From contig JAFYAB010000119.1 of the NCBI GenBank assembly GCA_017540945.1, forward strand, positions 1-33,022: a stretch of 33,022 nt of DNA. The letters run 5' to 3'. A program made the position numbers and the translations under genes. Below the pieces are notes generated by a model that saw only the letters and a program-made list of their open reading frames with translations, was not told the DNA's origin and did not search any database. Source of the DNA: Oscillospiraceae bacterium. GTDB taxonomy: Bacteria > Bacillota_A > Clostridia > Oscillospirales > Oscillospiraceae. This document shows, one piece after another, positions 15,218 through 23,109 of the stretch. The first letter of the stretch is position 1. The number at the start of each line of letters is the position of its first letter.

Positions 15218-15982
15218 AATTGATTGTTCGGGGGAAGCCGGAGCGCGGCGGGCGGAGAGCCAATCCTCCATCGCTGCGGTCATCTGCTCCAGGTGGCGGT
15301 CGAAGCAGTGGGTGTCCCCCTCCACGGGGACCAGGCTGCAGTTCTCGTACAGGGCCGCGGCCTGCTGGGAGAAGGGATAGGGGATCGAGGCGTCGGCGGT
15401 GCCGTGGACGATCAGCACCGGGCCCTTGTAGGCCCGGATGGCAGCCTCCGCGTCGATGCTCTGGGCGACCCGCAGATAGTTTCCGCCGAGGCTGACGCCG
15501 CCCCCCAGGGGGATCTCGTCGGGGATGCTGCGGGGATCGAAGCGCATCCCCAGGATGTCGCCCATCCGGGCGCCCGCGGGGATCACCCAGGCGGGGGAGA
15601 GGGGGATCAGGCCCTTCACCAGCTCCTTCCGCTCCGCCGCGGCCAGCATGACGGCCAGGCCTCCCTGGGAGTGGCCGCAGAGCCAGATCTCCGAGACGAA
15701 ATCCAGCTGCCGGGTCCGGTCGATGATGGCGGTCAGCTCGTCCACCCACTTGCGGATATCGTGGTCGTGGAAGCTGCCGCCGCTGTGCCCGTGGCCGTAG
15801 AGCTCCACCCGCAGGGTGACGAAGCCCAGCGCCCGGGCGGTCTCCGCCGCCGCCAGGATGTGCCGCTCCTCCATGTGGCCGGTGAAGCCGTGGGAAATGA
15901 TCATCAGCGGAGAGCGCTCCGCGTCCTGGGCGGGGAATTCCATCTTCGCGTTCAGCCGAACGCCGTCAACGTCAAAATACAT
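15179..15982 (-). CDS. Alpha/beta hydrolase (cinnamoyl-esterase-like)
   Basis: A 267-residue cytoplasmic esterase of the alpha/beta hydrolase fold. HGFTGH forms the oxyanion region, the nucleophile is S105 in CGHSQGG, the acid is probably the aspartate of HGTADASIPY, and the histidine is in GDTHCF near the end. The arrangement resembles feruloyl/cinnamoyl esterases of gut bacteria, but the substrate is inferred. I chose the ATG at 15982, which has GGAGG upstream, over a frame extending to 16024. The last residues (SIVYNLHKNMLKNN) are read through the AT-rich dyad at 15123-15217 and look foreign, so the natural C-terminus may have been replaced. The catalytic residues lie upstream of that change. 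Confidence 0.88.
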   Translation of the reverse strand: MYFDVDGVRLNAKMEFPAQDAERSPLMIISHGFTGHMEERHILAAAETARALGFVTLRVELYGHGHSGGSFHDHDIRKWVDELTAIIDRTRQLDFVSEIWLCGHSQGGLAVMLAAAERKELVKGLIPLSPAWVIPAGARMGDILGMRFDPRSIPDEIPLGGGVSLGGNYLRVAQSIDAEAAIRAYKGPVLIVHGTADASIPYPFSQQAAALYENCSLVPVEGDTHCFDRHLEQMTAAMEDWLSARRAPASPEQSIVYNLHKNMLKNN

Positions 15983-16003
15983 GGCAGATACCTCCGAGAA
16001 TAG

Positions 16004-16033
16004 AATGCAAAATGCAAAGTGCAAAATGCAAAA
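16004..16033. repeat. Short TGCAAAA-type tandem repeat
   Basis: Four imperfect copies of a 7-8 bp TGCAAAR unit lie directly upstream of the esterase gene. They are too degenerate to suggest phase variation with confidence. Confidence 0.6.
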
Positions 16034-16075
16034 CCGTGAATGGGATTATGTAAATCGGGATTTGTCGAGATCATT

Positions 16076-16168
16076 CGTAGGGGCCGAACTCGAAGAGTCA
16101 CGAAGTATGCCCACATCGGCCCTCCGTATCGTCCGGGGAAAGGGCCGATGTGGGCATCGGCCCCTACG
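16076..16168. repeat. CGTAGGGGCCGA palindromic repeat (REP-like)
   Basis: CGTAGGGGCCGA (16076-16087) and TCGGCCCCTACG (16157-16168) are inverted, enclosing a second inverted pair (TGCCCACATCGGCCC and its complement). Direct copies of AAATCGGGATTTG flank it at 16052-16064 and 16185-16197. A related copy begins at 32964. The stretch 15983-16246 contains this and the TGCAAAA repeat but no gene. Confidence 0.8.
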
Positions 16169-16246
16169 AAAGAAAGATCCCTGCAAATCGGGATTTGCGT
16201 TTCTGTTCCCAGTATACCATAGCCGAGAAAAAAAGCAATACAGTTC

Positions 16247-16275
16247 TTGTATTTTCCGGCGGGAAACTGTATAAT
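16247..16275 (+). promoter_or_regulatory. Promoter of the DUF523 gene
   Basis: TTGTAT (16247-16252) and TATAAT (16270-16275) are spaced by 17 bases, 35 bases before the GTG start. Confidence 0.75.
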
Positions 16276-16310
16276 GGAGGAAAGAGCGAAAAGGGAAGGG
16301 GGGCTTCCGC

Positions 16311-16745
16311 GTGATCCTGGTGAGCGCCTGTCTGGCTGGGCTGAACTGCCGCTATGACGGGGCCTCGAATGCCGTGCCGGAGCTGATGGAGCTGGTGCTG
16401 CGGGGCGAGGCCGTGCCGGTCTGCCCGGAGCAGCTGGGGGGCCTGCCCACCCCCCGGATCCCCAGCGAGATCCAGCCCGACGGACGGGTGCTGAATGCAA
16501 GGGGAGAGGAGCTCAGCGCCCAATTCCGCCGCGGGGCGGAGCAGGCCCTGGCGATCTGCAGGGCCCGGGGCTGCAGCCTGGCGGTGCTCAAAGCCCGCAG
16601 TCCCTCCTGCGGCAAGGGCGAAATCTACGACGGCAGCTTCACCCATACCCGGGTCCCCGGGGACGGGGTCTTCGCCGCCCTGCTGAAGCAGAACGGCGTC
16701 CGGGTCCTGACGGAAGAGGAATACTTGGAGAAGGGAATCCTGTAA
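16311..16745 (+). CDS. DUF523 domain-containing protein
   Basis: A 144-residue cytoplasmic protein of the DUF523 family, whose biochemical role is unknown. Conserved features are SACLAGLNCRYDG at the start, VCPEQLGGLPTPR near residue 40, LKARSPSCGKGEIYDG near 95, and TRVPGDGVFAALL. The invariant cysteines suggest metal or thiol chemistry. The start is GTG, preceded by a purine-rich AAGGGGGG, and there is a good promoter at 16247. DUF4298 follows 44 bases downstream, separated by a small GC-rich hairpin (16746-16764). Confidence 0.9.
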   Translation: MILVSACLAGLNCRYDGASNAVPELMELVLRGEAVPVCPEQLGGLPTPRIPSEIQPDGRVLNARGEELSAQFRRGAEQALAICRARGCSLAVLKARSPSCGKGEIYDGSFTHTRVPGDGVFAALLKQNGVRVLTEEEYLEKGIL

Positions 16746-16789
16746 CGGCGCACAGCCTGCGCCGAAAAACCGAAAAAGGAGCGTACACC

Positions 16790-17095
16790 ATGGAAAACAA
16801 GGAACAGATCGAACGCATCCAACACTACGAGGCCCTGCTGGACCGGGTGGAACAGGCCCACGGGGTCCTGGCCCGGGCTTTGGAGGCCTTTGAGAAGACC
16901 GAGCCCCTCTGCGCCGAGCTGGACGAATATCTGGCGGGCGCCGACTGGAAACGGGACTATGAAGATGACGAGGCGGGCCGCCTGCCTGCCGAGCTCAAGC
17001 GGGGCGTCCTCTCCGAGGACGGCATCTTCTACGCCCTGGAGGAGCACCGCCAGCTGCTGAGCGAAATGCTGGAGCTGGTGGCCCGCGCTCTGTAG
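16790..17095 (+). CDS. DUF4298 domain-containing protein
   Basis: A 101-residue helical cytoplasmic protein. The C-terminal half carries the family signature (KRDYEDDEAGRLPAELKRGV then LSEDGIFYAL). The N-terminal half is a predicted coiled coil. The function is unknown. AAAAAGGAG lies before the ATG. Its stop codon TAG is formed by the first bases of a TGTAGGG palindromic repeat, so the natural C-terminus may have been set by insertion of that repeat. Confidence 0.85.
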   Translation: MENKEQIERIQHYEALLDRVEQAHGVLARALEAFEKTEPLCAELDEYLAGADWKRDYEDDEAGRLPAELKRGVLSEDGIFYALEEHRQLLSEMLELVARAL

Positions 17096-17116
17096 GGACA
17101 AGCATCGCTTGTCCGC
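17092..17116. repeat. TGTAGGGACAAGC palindromic repeat
   Basis: GGACAAGC (17096-17103) and GCTTGTCC (17107-17114) form a hairpin preceded by the TAG of the DUF4298 gene. The same family occurs at 20971 and 21014. Confidence 0.75.
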
Positions 17117-17161
17117 GGACCTGCAATGCGCGTCCCTGCATCATAGAATGGAAGTGAGCCT

Positions 17162-18235
17162 ATGAACCGTACCTATAAAAGCTGGCTCGAAACGGATTTT
17201 AAGTCCGAGCAGCGGGAGTATACGGAGCCCACGGAGCTGCTGGCCCCGGACGGGAAGCTCCTGGCGGCGGGCTGGGCCCGGCACAACGTCTTCGACTACG
17301 ACCGGACCCGGGTCCGCCATGTCCTGCGCCGGAAGGAGTGGGACTTCTACCAGATCTCCGACGGCCATTACATGGTCCAGATCAGCTTCGCCAACATCTC
17401 CCTGGGGGGCTACGCCTCGGCGGTGCTGGTGGATCTGCGGGCGGGGAAGACCCTCTGCTCCAAAATGGCCCCCTTCCTGGGGGGAAAGGACAAGTACGTT
17501 CTGCCCCCCAAGGGCGACGTGCCCGGCAAGGTCCGCATGGAGGTCGGAAAGTCCGTCTTCGAGACCGTCACGGAGCCGGAGCGCAGAAGCCTGCGCTTCG
17601 AGCTTGGGGACGTTTCCGCCGCGTTCACCATGGACATCCTCCCGGACCAGGAAAACATCACCACGGTCCTGCCCTTCGCGGGGAAAGCGGACCGCTATTT
17701 CATGACCACCAAGCAGAACTGCATGGCCACGGAGGGCGTCTTCCGGGTGGGGGAGCGGAGCTGGAGCTTCACGAAGGACAGCTGCTTCACGGTGCTGGAC
17801 TGGGGCCGGGTCTGCACCCCCTACAAGCTGGTCTGGTACTGGGGCAACGGCTCCGGCCGGGTCCCGGGCCCCGACGGGAGGGAGCATCTCTTCGGCTTTG
17901 AGATCACCTGGGGCATCGGCGACGAGGGCGAGGCCACCGAGACCTGCGTCTTCTGGGACGGCAAAGCCCACAAATTCGGCCCCGTGGACGTGAAGCGCTT
18001 CCCCAAGCCGGACAAGTACCTGGAGCCCTGGGAGTTCGTCTCCCAGGACGGCCGCTTCCAGCTGACCATGCGGCCCTTCTACGACCACCACTCCGATCTC
18101 AACGTCCTGGCCATGCGGATGCACTCCCACCAGGTCCACGGCCTCTGGAGCGGGACCGTTACCCTGGACGACGGGACGGAGCTGCAAATCAAGGACTTCT
18201 ACGCCTTCTGCGAATACGTGGAAAACCGCTGGTAG
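17162..18235 (+). CDS. DUF2804 domain-containing protein
   Basis: A 357-residue soluble protein of the DUF2804 family. Recognised parts are ARHNVFDYDR near residue 40, WDFYQISDGHYMVQISFANI, and the core VLDWGRVCTPYKLVWYWGNG near residue 207, which is the strongest family mark. The family's function is unknown; a beta-rich lipid- or ligand-binding fold has a general resemblance to the CrtC/tocopherol cyclase group, represented by the gene at 4200-5336. GGAAGTGAG precedes the ATG. The TauE/SafE gene follows after 75 bases. Confidence 0.87.
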   Translation: MNRTYKSWLETDFKSEQREYTEPTELLAPDGKLLAAGWARHNVFDYDRTRVRHVLRRKEWDFYQISDGHYMVQISFANISLGGYASAVLVDLRAGKTLCSKMAPFLGGKDKYVLPPKGDVPGKVRMEVGKSVFETVTEPERRSLRFELGDVSAAFTMDILPDQENITTVLPFAGKADRYFMTTKQNCMATEGVFRVGERSWSFTKDSCFTVLDWGRVCTPYKLVWYWGNGSGRVPGPDGREHLFGFEITWGIGDEGEATETCVFWDGKAHKFGPVDVKRFPKPDKYLEPWEFVSQDGRFQLTMRPFYDHHSDLNVLAMRMHSHQVHGLWSGTVTLDDGTELQIKDFYAFCEYVENRW

Positions 18236-18258
18236 ACAAGTCAACAGAAGACAAAACA

Positions 18259-18287
18259 GTTAACATAACAACAGATGGTTAACATAA
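18259..18287 (+). promoter_or_regulatory. Paired GTTAACATAA direct repeats before the permease gene
   Basis: Identical 10-bp sites at 18259-18268 and 18278-18287 are 19 bases apart, in an AT-rich gap within otherwise GC-rich DNA. TTAACA at 18260 and TAAAAT at 18285 could be promoter elements with a 19-base spacer. This could be a promoter with a regulator bound at tandem sites. Confidence 0.4.
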
Positions 18288-18310
18288 AATAAATCAGAGG
18301 AGGGAGCTCC

Positions 18311-19081
18311 GTGATCGACGGTTATCCCCTCTGGGCAGTGCTGCTGATCGGCCTGGGGGTCTTTGCCGCGGGCTTTGTGGACGGCATCGGCGGCGGCGGG
18401 GGGATCATTTCGGTCCCCATCTATCTGCTGGCGGGCCTGCCCGCCCACTTTGCCCTGGGCACCAATAAGCTGTCCTCCTGCGTGGGCACAGCCGTCTCCA
18501 CCGGCCGCTATCTGAAAAAGGGCTATGTGGACTGGTCCCTGGCCCTGCCCTCCGTGCTGCTGGCCATTGGCGGGGCCTACCTGGGCACCAGCCTCCAGCT
18601 GCGGGTGGACGAGCGCATCCTGAAATATGTGCTGCTGCTGGTGCTTCCCCTGGCCGCCGCGGTGCTGCTGCGGAAGAAAAGTCTGCCGGAGGAGCGGGGC
18701 GCGATGCCCCTGTGGAAGCGGCGGCTGATCATCTGGGGCTTCTCCCTGCTGATCGGCGTCTACGACGGCTTCTACGGCCCCGGCACCGGCACCTTCCTGC
18801 TGATTACCTTCTGCGCCCTGGGCAGGCTGGACGTGCGCAGCGCCTCCGGCAACGTGAAGGTGGTGAACCTGTCCTCCAACCTGAGCGCCCTGCTCACCTC
18901 CCTGATGGCCGGGAAGGTGCTGATCGGCGTAGGCCTCGCCGCCGCCTGCTTCTCCATCGCGGGCCACTGGCTGGGCTCCGGTCTGGCCATCAAAAACGGC
19001 GCGAAGATCGTCCGGCCCGTGATTTTGGCGGTGATCGCCCTGCTGCTGGTCCGCGTGCTGGCGGAGCTGCTGGGCATGTAG
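18311..19081 (+). CDS. TauE/SafE family sulfite exporter-like permease
   Basis: A 256-residue membrane protein with about 8 hydrophobic segments. The family's first repeat, GFVDGIGGGGGIISVPIYLL with LGTNKLSSCVGT, and the matching second repeat, YDGFYGPGTGTFLLI with NVKVVNLSSN, are both clear. TauE/SafE proteins move organic or inorganic sulfur-containing anions, but the substrate here is not determined. The start is GTG with AGGAGGG upstream. Its TAG stop is part of a TGTAGGGGCG palindromic repeat, so the C-terminus may have been set by that repeat. Confidence 0.92.
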   Translation: MIDGYPLWAVLLIGLGVFAAGFVDGIGGGGGIISVPIYLLAGLPAHFALGTNKLSSCVGTAVSTGRYLKKGYVDWSLALPSVLLAIGGAYLGTSLQLRVDERILKYVLLLVLPLAAAVLLRKKSLPEERGAMPLWKRRLIIWGFSLLIGVYDGFYGPGTGTFLLITFCALGRLDVRSASGNVKVVNLSSNLSALLTSLMAGKVLIGVGLAAACFSIAGHWLGSGLAIKNGAKIVRPVILAVIALLLVRVLAELLGM

Positions 19082-19098
19082 GGGCGCATTGCGCGCCA
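19078..19098. repeat. TGTAGGGGCGCATTGCGCGCC palindromic repeat
   Basis: GGCGC and GCGCC form a hairpin after TGTAGG. The repeat supplies the TAG stop of the preceding permease gene and belongs to the family at 17092, 20971 and 21014. Confidence 0.65.
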
Positions 19099-19130
19099 TC
19101 CCCCCATGCTTTGAAATCTGAGGAATCGAC

Positions 19131-20957
19131 ATGAAAGAACGAAAGAGGAGAAAGCCCGTGCTGTTCTGGATCCTGTTTGTGCTGATCGTCCTGATCGCCC
19201 TCGCCCTGTTTGAGCTGGGGAAGAACAGCCTCTGGGGCTGGGCCCTGCTGGTGCTGCTGCTGGTGTTCTGGGTCCGCGCCAGGACCCAGCTCCTGTCCGG
19301 GGCGGGCTTCCTGCCCCGTCTGCTGTGCTTCCTGGGCTTTTTGGCGCTGCTGGGGCTCCTGTTTGTGATCTCCGGCCCCCGGGAGAAGGCGGTCCCCGCC
19401 GTTTCCAACAAGAAGCCCCGGATGACCGGCGTCGTCCGGGTGGCCGAGGGCCAGCTCACCGGCGTCTATACCGCGGACGAGGCCGTGGAGGTCTACGCGG
19501 GCATTCCCTACGCCAAGCCCCCCCTGGGGGAGCTCCGCTGGAGGGAGCCCCAGCCGCCGGAGCCCTGGGAGGGGGTCCGGGTCTGCGATACCTTCGCCCC
19601 CATGTCCATGCAGCCCCGGAACCATCCGGTGATGGGCTCGCTGATGGACATTTTCGGCTCCCACCGCTTCCGCCTCAGCCTCACGGACAACTGGATCGAG
19701 CCCATGAGCGAGGACTCCCTCTACCTGAACATCTGGAAGCCCGCGGGCAGGGCAGAAAAGCTGCCCGTGCTGGTCTACATCCACGGCGGCTCCCTCACCA
19801 CCGGCCAGCCCTCCTACAGCGAGTACAACGGGGAGAGCCTGGCCCGGAAGGGGATCCTGGTGGTGAACTTCGGCTATCGGCTGGGGGTCTTCGGCTACTA
19901 CGCCGACGAGGCCCTGGCCGCCGAGTCCCCCAACGGCAGCACCGGCAACTACGGCCTGCTGGACCAGATCCAGGCCCTGAAATGGGTCCGGGAGAACATC
20001 GCAGTCTTCGGCGGGGACCCGGATAACGTCACCGTGGCGGGCGAGTCCGCCGGCGCCTCCGCCGTCAACGCCCTCTGCGTGTCCCCCCTCAGCGAGGGCC
20101 TGTTCCAAAGGGCGGCCGCCGCCTCCAGCGGCATCACCGCCAAAACCCCCTACCACAGCTTCCGGCCCATGGAGCGGGCCCTGGAGACCGGCAGAGCCAT
20201 CCGGGAGGAGTTCGGCGCCGCGGATTCCGAAGCCCTCCGGGCCGTCCCCGCGGAAAAGCTGGTGAACACCAGGCACGCCAACGACTCCATGACCGTGGAC
20301 GGCTACGCCCTCACGGAGCAGCCCTATCTGAGCTACCTGCGGGGGGCCAACCACGAGACCGCCCTGCTCCAGGGCTTCAACGTCCACGAGGCGGACCTCT
20401 TCTGCATGACCACCAGGGTGGACGCGGAAAACTATGTGGAGAAGCTCCGGCCCCTCTACGGCGACGGGGCGGAGGAGGCCGCCAGGGCCTTCCCGCCGGA
20501 GCCCCAGATCCCCTTCTACCATTATCTGATCGACCCCGGCGGCACGGCCAAGGGCTCCTACGACGCCTGCGTCTCCGCCGCCTGGTTCAGCTACAGCCAC
20601 TACAACTGGGCCCGTCTGCTGGGGAAGCGGGGCGTCCCGGTCTATACCTACTGGTTCACCAAGGACAACCGGGGCCTGGGCTCCAACCACGCCGGGGAGC
20701 TGCCCTATTTCTACGGCAACCTGAACAAGTTCCCCCGGAACTACGACGAGAGCGACCGGAGCCTGGAGCAGCGGATAATGGAATATTATGTCAACTTCAT
20801 CAAAACCGGCGACCCCAACGGACCCGGGCTGCCGGTCTGGCCCACCGGGACGGAGGCCCCGGACCGGGTCCTGGAGCTGGGGGAGGAGATCCGGGTGATC
20901 CCGGACCCCTATCTGGCCCTCTACCCGCTGATCGACCGCTTTATGGAACAACCGTAA
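19131..20957 (+). CDS. Membrane-anchored type-B carboxylesterase
   Basis: A 608-residue protein with a N-terminal membrane region (residues about 10-85, about three hydrophobic segments) followed by a carboxylesterase/lipase family domain. The domain begins near GQLTGV and has GIPYAKPPLGELRW, SEDSLYLNIWKP and YIHGGS, the oxyanion loop. The nucleophile is S306 in GESAGAS. The acid is probably E in GFNVHEADLF and the histidine is in SNHAGELPYFYGN. It therefore looks catalytically intact, and would hydrolyse esters of unknown kind, probably outside the membrane. GAGGA precedes the ATG. The membrane anchor is unusual, since most relatives are soluble or secreted. Confidence 0.9.
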   Translation: MKERKRRKPVLFWILFVLIVLIALALFELGKNSLWGWALLVLLLVFWVRARTQLLSGAGFLPRLLCFLGFLALLGLLFVISGPREKAVPAVSNKKPRMTGVVRVAEGQLTGVYTADEAVEVYAGIPYAKPPLGELRWREPQPPEPWEGVRVCDTFAPMSMQPRNHPVMGSLMDIFGSHRFRLSLTDNWIEPMSEDSLYLNIWKPAGRAEKLPVLVYIHGGSLTTGQPSYSEYNGESLARKGILVVNFGYRLGVFGYYADEALAAESPNGSTGNYGLLDQIQALKWVRENIAVFGGDPDNVTVAGESAGASAVNALCVSPLSEGLFQRAAAASSGITAKTPYHSFRPMERALETGRAIREEFGAADSEALRAVPAEKLVNTRHANDSMTVDGYALTEQPYLSYLRGANHETALLQGFNVHEADLFCMTTRVDAENYVEKLRPLYGDGAEEAARAFPPEPQIPFYHYLIDPGGTAKGSYDACVSAAWFSYSHYNWARLLGKRGVPVYTYWFTKDNRGLGSNHAGELPYFYGNLNKFPRNYDESDRSLEQRIMEYYVNFIKTGDPNGPGLPVWPTGTEAPDRVLELGEEIRVIPDPYLALYPLIDRFMEQP

Positions 20958-20970
20958 GCCTGTCATTTTA

Positions 20971-20997
20971 TTGTAGGGACAAGCATTGCTTGTCCGC
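20971..20997. repeat. TTGTAGGGACAAGC palindromic repeat, copy 1
   Basis: GGACAAGC and GCTTGTCC form a hairpin. An almost identical unit follows 43 bases later at 21014-21040. Confidence 0.85.
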
Positions 20998-21013
20998 CCC
21001 CGCGTCATTTCAA

Positions 21014-21040
21014 TTGTAGGAACAAGCATTGCTTGTCCGC
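21014..21040. repeat. TTGTAGGAACAAGC palindromic repeat, copy 2
   Basis: This matches the unit at 20971-20997 at 26 of 27 positions, in direct orientation, between the carboxylesterase and sugar kinase genes. Confidence 0.85.
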
Positions 21041-21084
21041 TCCCGTCCCCCGCGTCTGAATCACAGACAGAAAGGTCAAACGCC

Positions 21085-21876
21085 ATGATACCTGCAATCG
21101 CCTGCATTGGAGACAGTTGTGTGGACCACTACGAGGCCCTGGGCCAGAAATTCCCCGGGGGCAACCCCGTCAATTTCGCGGTCTATCTGCGCCGGCTCGG
21201 GACCAGCGCCTCCTTCATCGGGGCCGTGGGCTCCGACGAGGACGGAGAGCTGGTGCTGGGCGCCCTGGAGAAGAAGGGCGTGGACGTGAGCCACGTTCAG
21301 GTCCTGGAGGGCCCCACCCCCACCACCACGGTGGTGATGGAGCACGGAAACCGGGTCTTTACCTCCTATGAGACCGGCATCATGGAGGACTACCGCCTCC
21401 GGCCGGAGGATCTGGACTACATCGCAGAGCACGCCATCGCCGTCTCGGCGGTCTGGGGCAAATGCGAGCACGCCCTGGCGGAGATCAAGGCCCGGGGCGT
21501 CACCGTGGCCTTCGACTGCGCCGATCTGCCCGACGATCCCGTGTCCCTGACGGCCCTGCCCCACGTGGACATCGCCTTCTTCTCCGACGACGGGACCCCG
21601 GTGGAGCGCCTGATGGAGAAGGTCAAGGCCATCGCCGCCATGGGTCCCTCCCTGGTGGTCACCATGCGGGGCGCCAAGGGCAGCATGGTCTACGACGGGG
21701 AGACCTTCTTCCTCCAGCACGCCATCGAATGCCCGGTGGTGGATACCCTGGGCGCCGGGGACAGCTACATCGCCGGCTTTTTGAGCGCCACCCTCCGGGG
21801 CCTGCCCATCCCGGACCGCATGCGGGCCGGCTCGGAGAACGCGGCCGTCACCATCGGCTACGTGGGGGCGTGGTGA
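21085..21876 (+). CDS. PfkB family carbohydrate kinase (fructoselysine 6-kinase-like)
   Basis: A 263-residue ribokinase-fold sugar kinase. ACIGDSCVD at the start and FPGGNPVNFAVYLRRLG, the first PfkB signature, are followed by the C-terminal signature DTLGAGDSYIAGF with the catalytic aspartate. The short length and the GDxCVD start resemble FrlD-type fructoselysine 6-kinases, but no deglycase or transport genes lie nearby, so the substrate is unproven. I chose the ATG at 21085, with AGAAAGG upstream. A frame from 20986 would translate one of the palindromic repeats and is rejected. Confidence 0.88.
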   Translation: MIPAIACIGDSCVDHYEALGQKFPGGNPVNFAVYLRRLGTSASFIGAVGSDEDGELVLGALEKKGVDVSHVQVLEGPTPTTTVVMEHGNRVFTSYETGIMEDYRLRPEDLDYIAEHAIAVSAVWGKCEHALAEIKARGVTVAFDCADLPDDPVSLTALPHVDIAFFSDDGTPVERLMEKVKAIAAMGPSLVVTMRGAKGSMVYDGETFFLQHAIECPVVDTLGAGDSYIAGFLSATLRGLPIPDRMRAGSENAAVTIGYVGAW

Positions 21877-21888
21877 GCATTGAAAACC

Positions 21889-22458
21889 ATGAGTAAGCAC
21901 AAGCTGGCGGAGCTCTTCGCCGTCTTCTTCCGGATCGGCCTGTTCACCTTCGGGGGCGGCTACGCCATGATCTCCATTGTGGACGACGCCTGCGTGGAGC
22001 GGCGGGGCTGGCTCACGAAGGAGGAAATGGATGATCTGGTGGTGGTGGCCGAGTCCACCCCCGGGCCCATCGCCATCAACTGCGCCACCTATGTGGGCGG
22101 GCGGCAGGCGGGGCTCCCCGGGGCCCTCTGCGCCACCCTGGGCATGGTCCTGCCCTCCTTCCTGGTGATCTTCGCCCTGTCCCGCTTCCTGGACCGCTTT
22201 CTGGAGATCCCGCTGGCGGCCAACGCCTTCCGGGGGATCCGGGTGGCGGTGGGCATCCTGATCCTGGACGCCGCCCGCCGCCTCTATGCCCGGATGCCCA
22301 AAAAGCCCCTGCCCCTGCTGCTGCTGGCCGGGGCGCTGGCGGCCTCCCTGGCGGCCAATTTCCTCTCCCTGCGGCTGTCCTCCATCGTGCTGATGCTGGG
22401 GGCCGCCGCCGTCAGTGTGGCGGTCTTCGCCCTTCGGAGAGGAGGGAAGACCCCATGA
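21889..22458 (+). CDS. Chromate transporter, first half (CHR family)
   Basis: A 189-residue membrane protein with FFRIGLFTFGGGYAMI at the N-terminus and VVAESTPGPIAINCATYVG, the two marks of short-chain CHR proteins. Such proteins work as a pair with the gene that follows, which overlaps it by 4 bases (ATGA). Chromate or sulfate export is inferred from the family; the natural role is uncertain. The start is ambiguous: a TTG at 21880 lies 4 bases after the previous stop, but the ATG at 21889 is favoured because TTG is rare, although neither has a strong ribosome site. Confidence 0.9.
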   Translation: MSKHKLAELFAVFFRIGLFTFGGGYAMISIVDDACVERRGWLTKEEMDDLVVVAESTPGPIAINCATYVGGRQAGLPGALCATLGMVLPSFLVIFALSRFLDRFLEIPLAANAFRGIRVAVGILILDAARRLYARMPKKPLPLLLLAGALAASLAANFLSLRLSSIVLMLGAAAVSVAVFALRRGGKTP

Positions 22459-23006
22459 TCCTGCTGGAGCTGTTCTGGGGCTTTCTGCGGGTGGGCTGCT
22501 TCTCCTTCGGCGGCGGCTACGCCTCCATCGCCCTGATCCGGGAGGTGGTGCTGGCCCATGGCTGGATGGGGGAGGAGCTGCTGTCGGACATCATCGCCGT
22601 CAGCGAGAGCACGCCGGGGCCGATTATGGTAAACCTGGCCACCTATGTGGGCAGCGTCCGGGCGGGGCTCCCCGGCGCCCTTGCGGCCACCTTCGCGGCG
22701 GTGCTCCCGGCCTTCTGCATCATTCTGGTGCTGATGGCGGCGCTGCGGCGCTTTGTGGAAAACCCCTGGGTCCGGGCGGCCATGACGGGGCTCAAGGCCT
22801 GCATCACCGGCGTCATCCTGGCCACGGGCCTGGAGATCCTGGCCGCCTGCTGCGTCCCCGCCGGGGTCCCGGACTGGAAGGCCCTGATCCTGCTGCCGGT
22901 GCTGGGGATCGGCTATTTCGGCTGGAAGCCCCTCTTCCACCGCAAGCCCTCGCCCATCGCGCTGATCGCGGTCTCCGCGGTCCTGGGCGCCCTTCTGTAC
23001 GCCTGA
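22455..23006 (+). CDS. Chromate transporter, second half (CHR family)
   Basis: A 183-residue membrane protein with the same marks as its partner (FLRVGCFSFGGGYASI and VSESTPGPIMVNLATYVG). The two genes overlap by 4 bases and should be co-translated to form a heteromeric pair, replacing the fused CHR proteins of other bacteria. A terminator follows 11 bases after the stop. Confidence 0.92.
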   Translation: MILLELFWGFLRVGCFSFGGGYASIALIREVVLAHGWMGEELLSDIIAVSESTPGPIMVNLATYVGSVRAGLPGALAATFAAVLPAFCIILVLMAALRRFVENPWVRAAMTGLKACITGVILATGLEILAACCVPAGVPDWKALILLPVLGIGYFGWKPLFHRKPSPIALIAVSAVLGALLYA

Positions 23007-23016
23007 TGGAGAAATG

Positions 23017-23052
23017 AAAACCAGCGGGTCCCCCGGGGGACTCGCTGGTTTT
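23017..23052 (+). terminator. Bidirectional terminator between convergent genes
   Basis: AAAACCAGCG pairs with CGCTGGTTTT around an inner GTCCCC and GGGGAC stem. It serves the chromate transporter (plus) and the large membrane protein (minus). Confidence 0.9.
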
Positions 23053-23109
23053 GTGCTGCCTGGAAGCAGGGCTTCGGAGAAGGGAGCTCCGCCGGGAGCC
23101 CCGGGTCCC

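Noticed and set aside
15985..16024. N-terminal extension of the esterase to 16024
   Set aside because: It translates the TGCAAAA repeat, and the ATG at 15982 has the only good GGAGG site.
16076..21040. Possible CRISPR array formed by the recurring palindromic repeats
   Set aside because: The spacing is irregular, copies lie between genes kilobases apart, and there are no unique spacers or cas genes.
20986..21084. N-terminal extension of the PfkB kinase
   Set aside because: It translates a palindromic repeat and has no ribosome site; the family start motif begins just after 21085.
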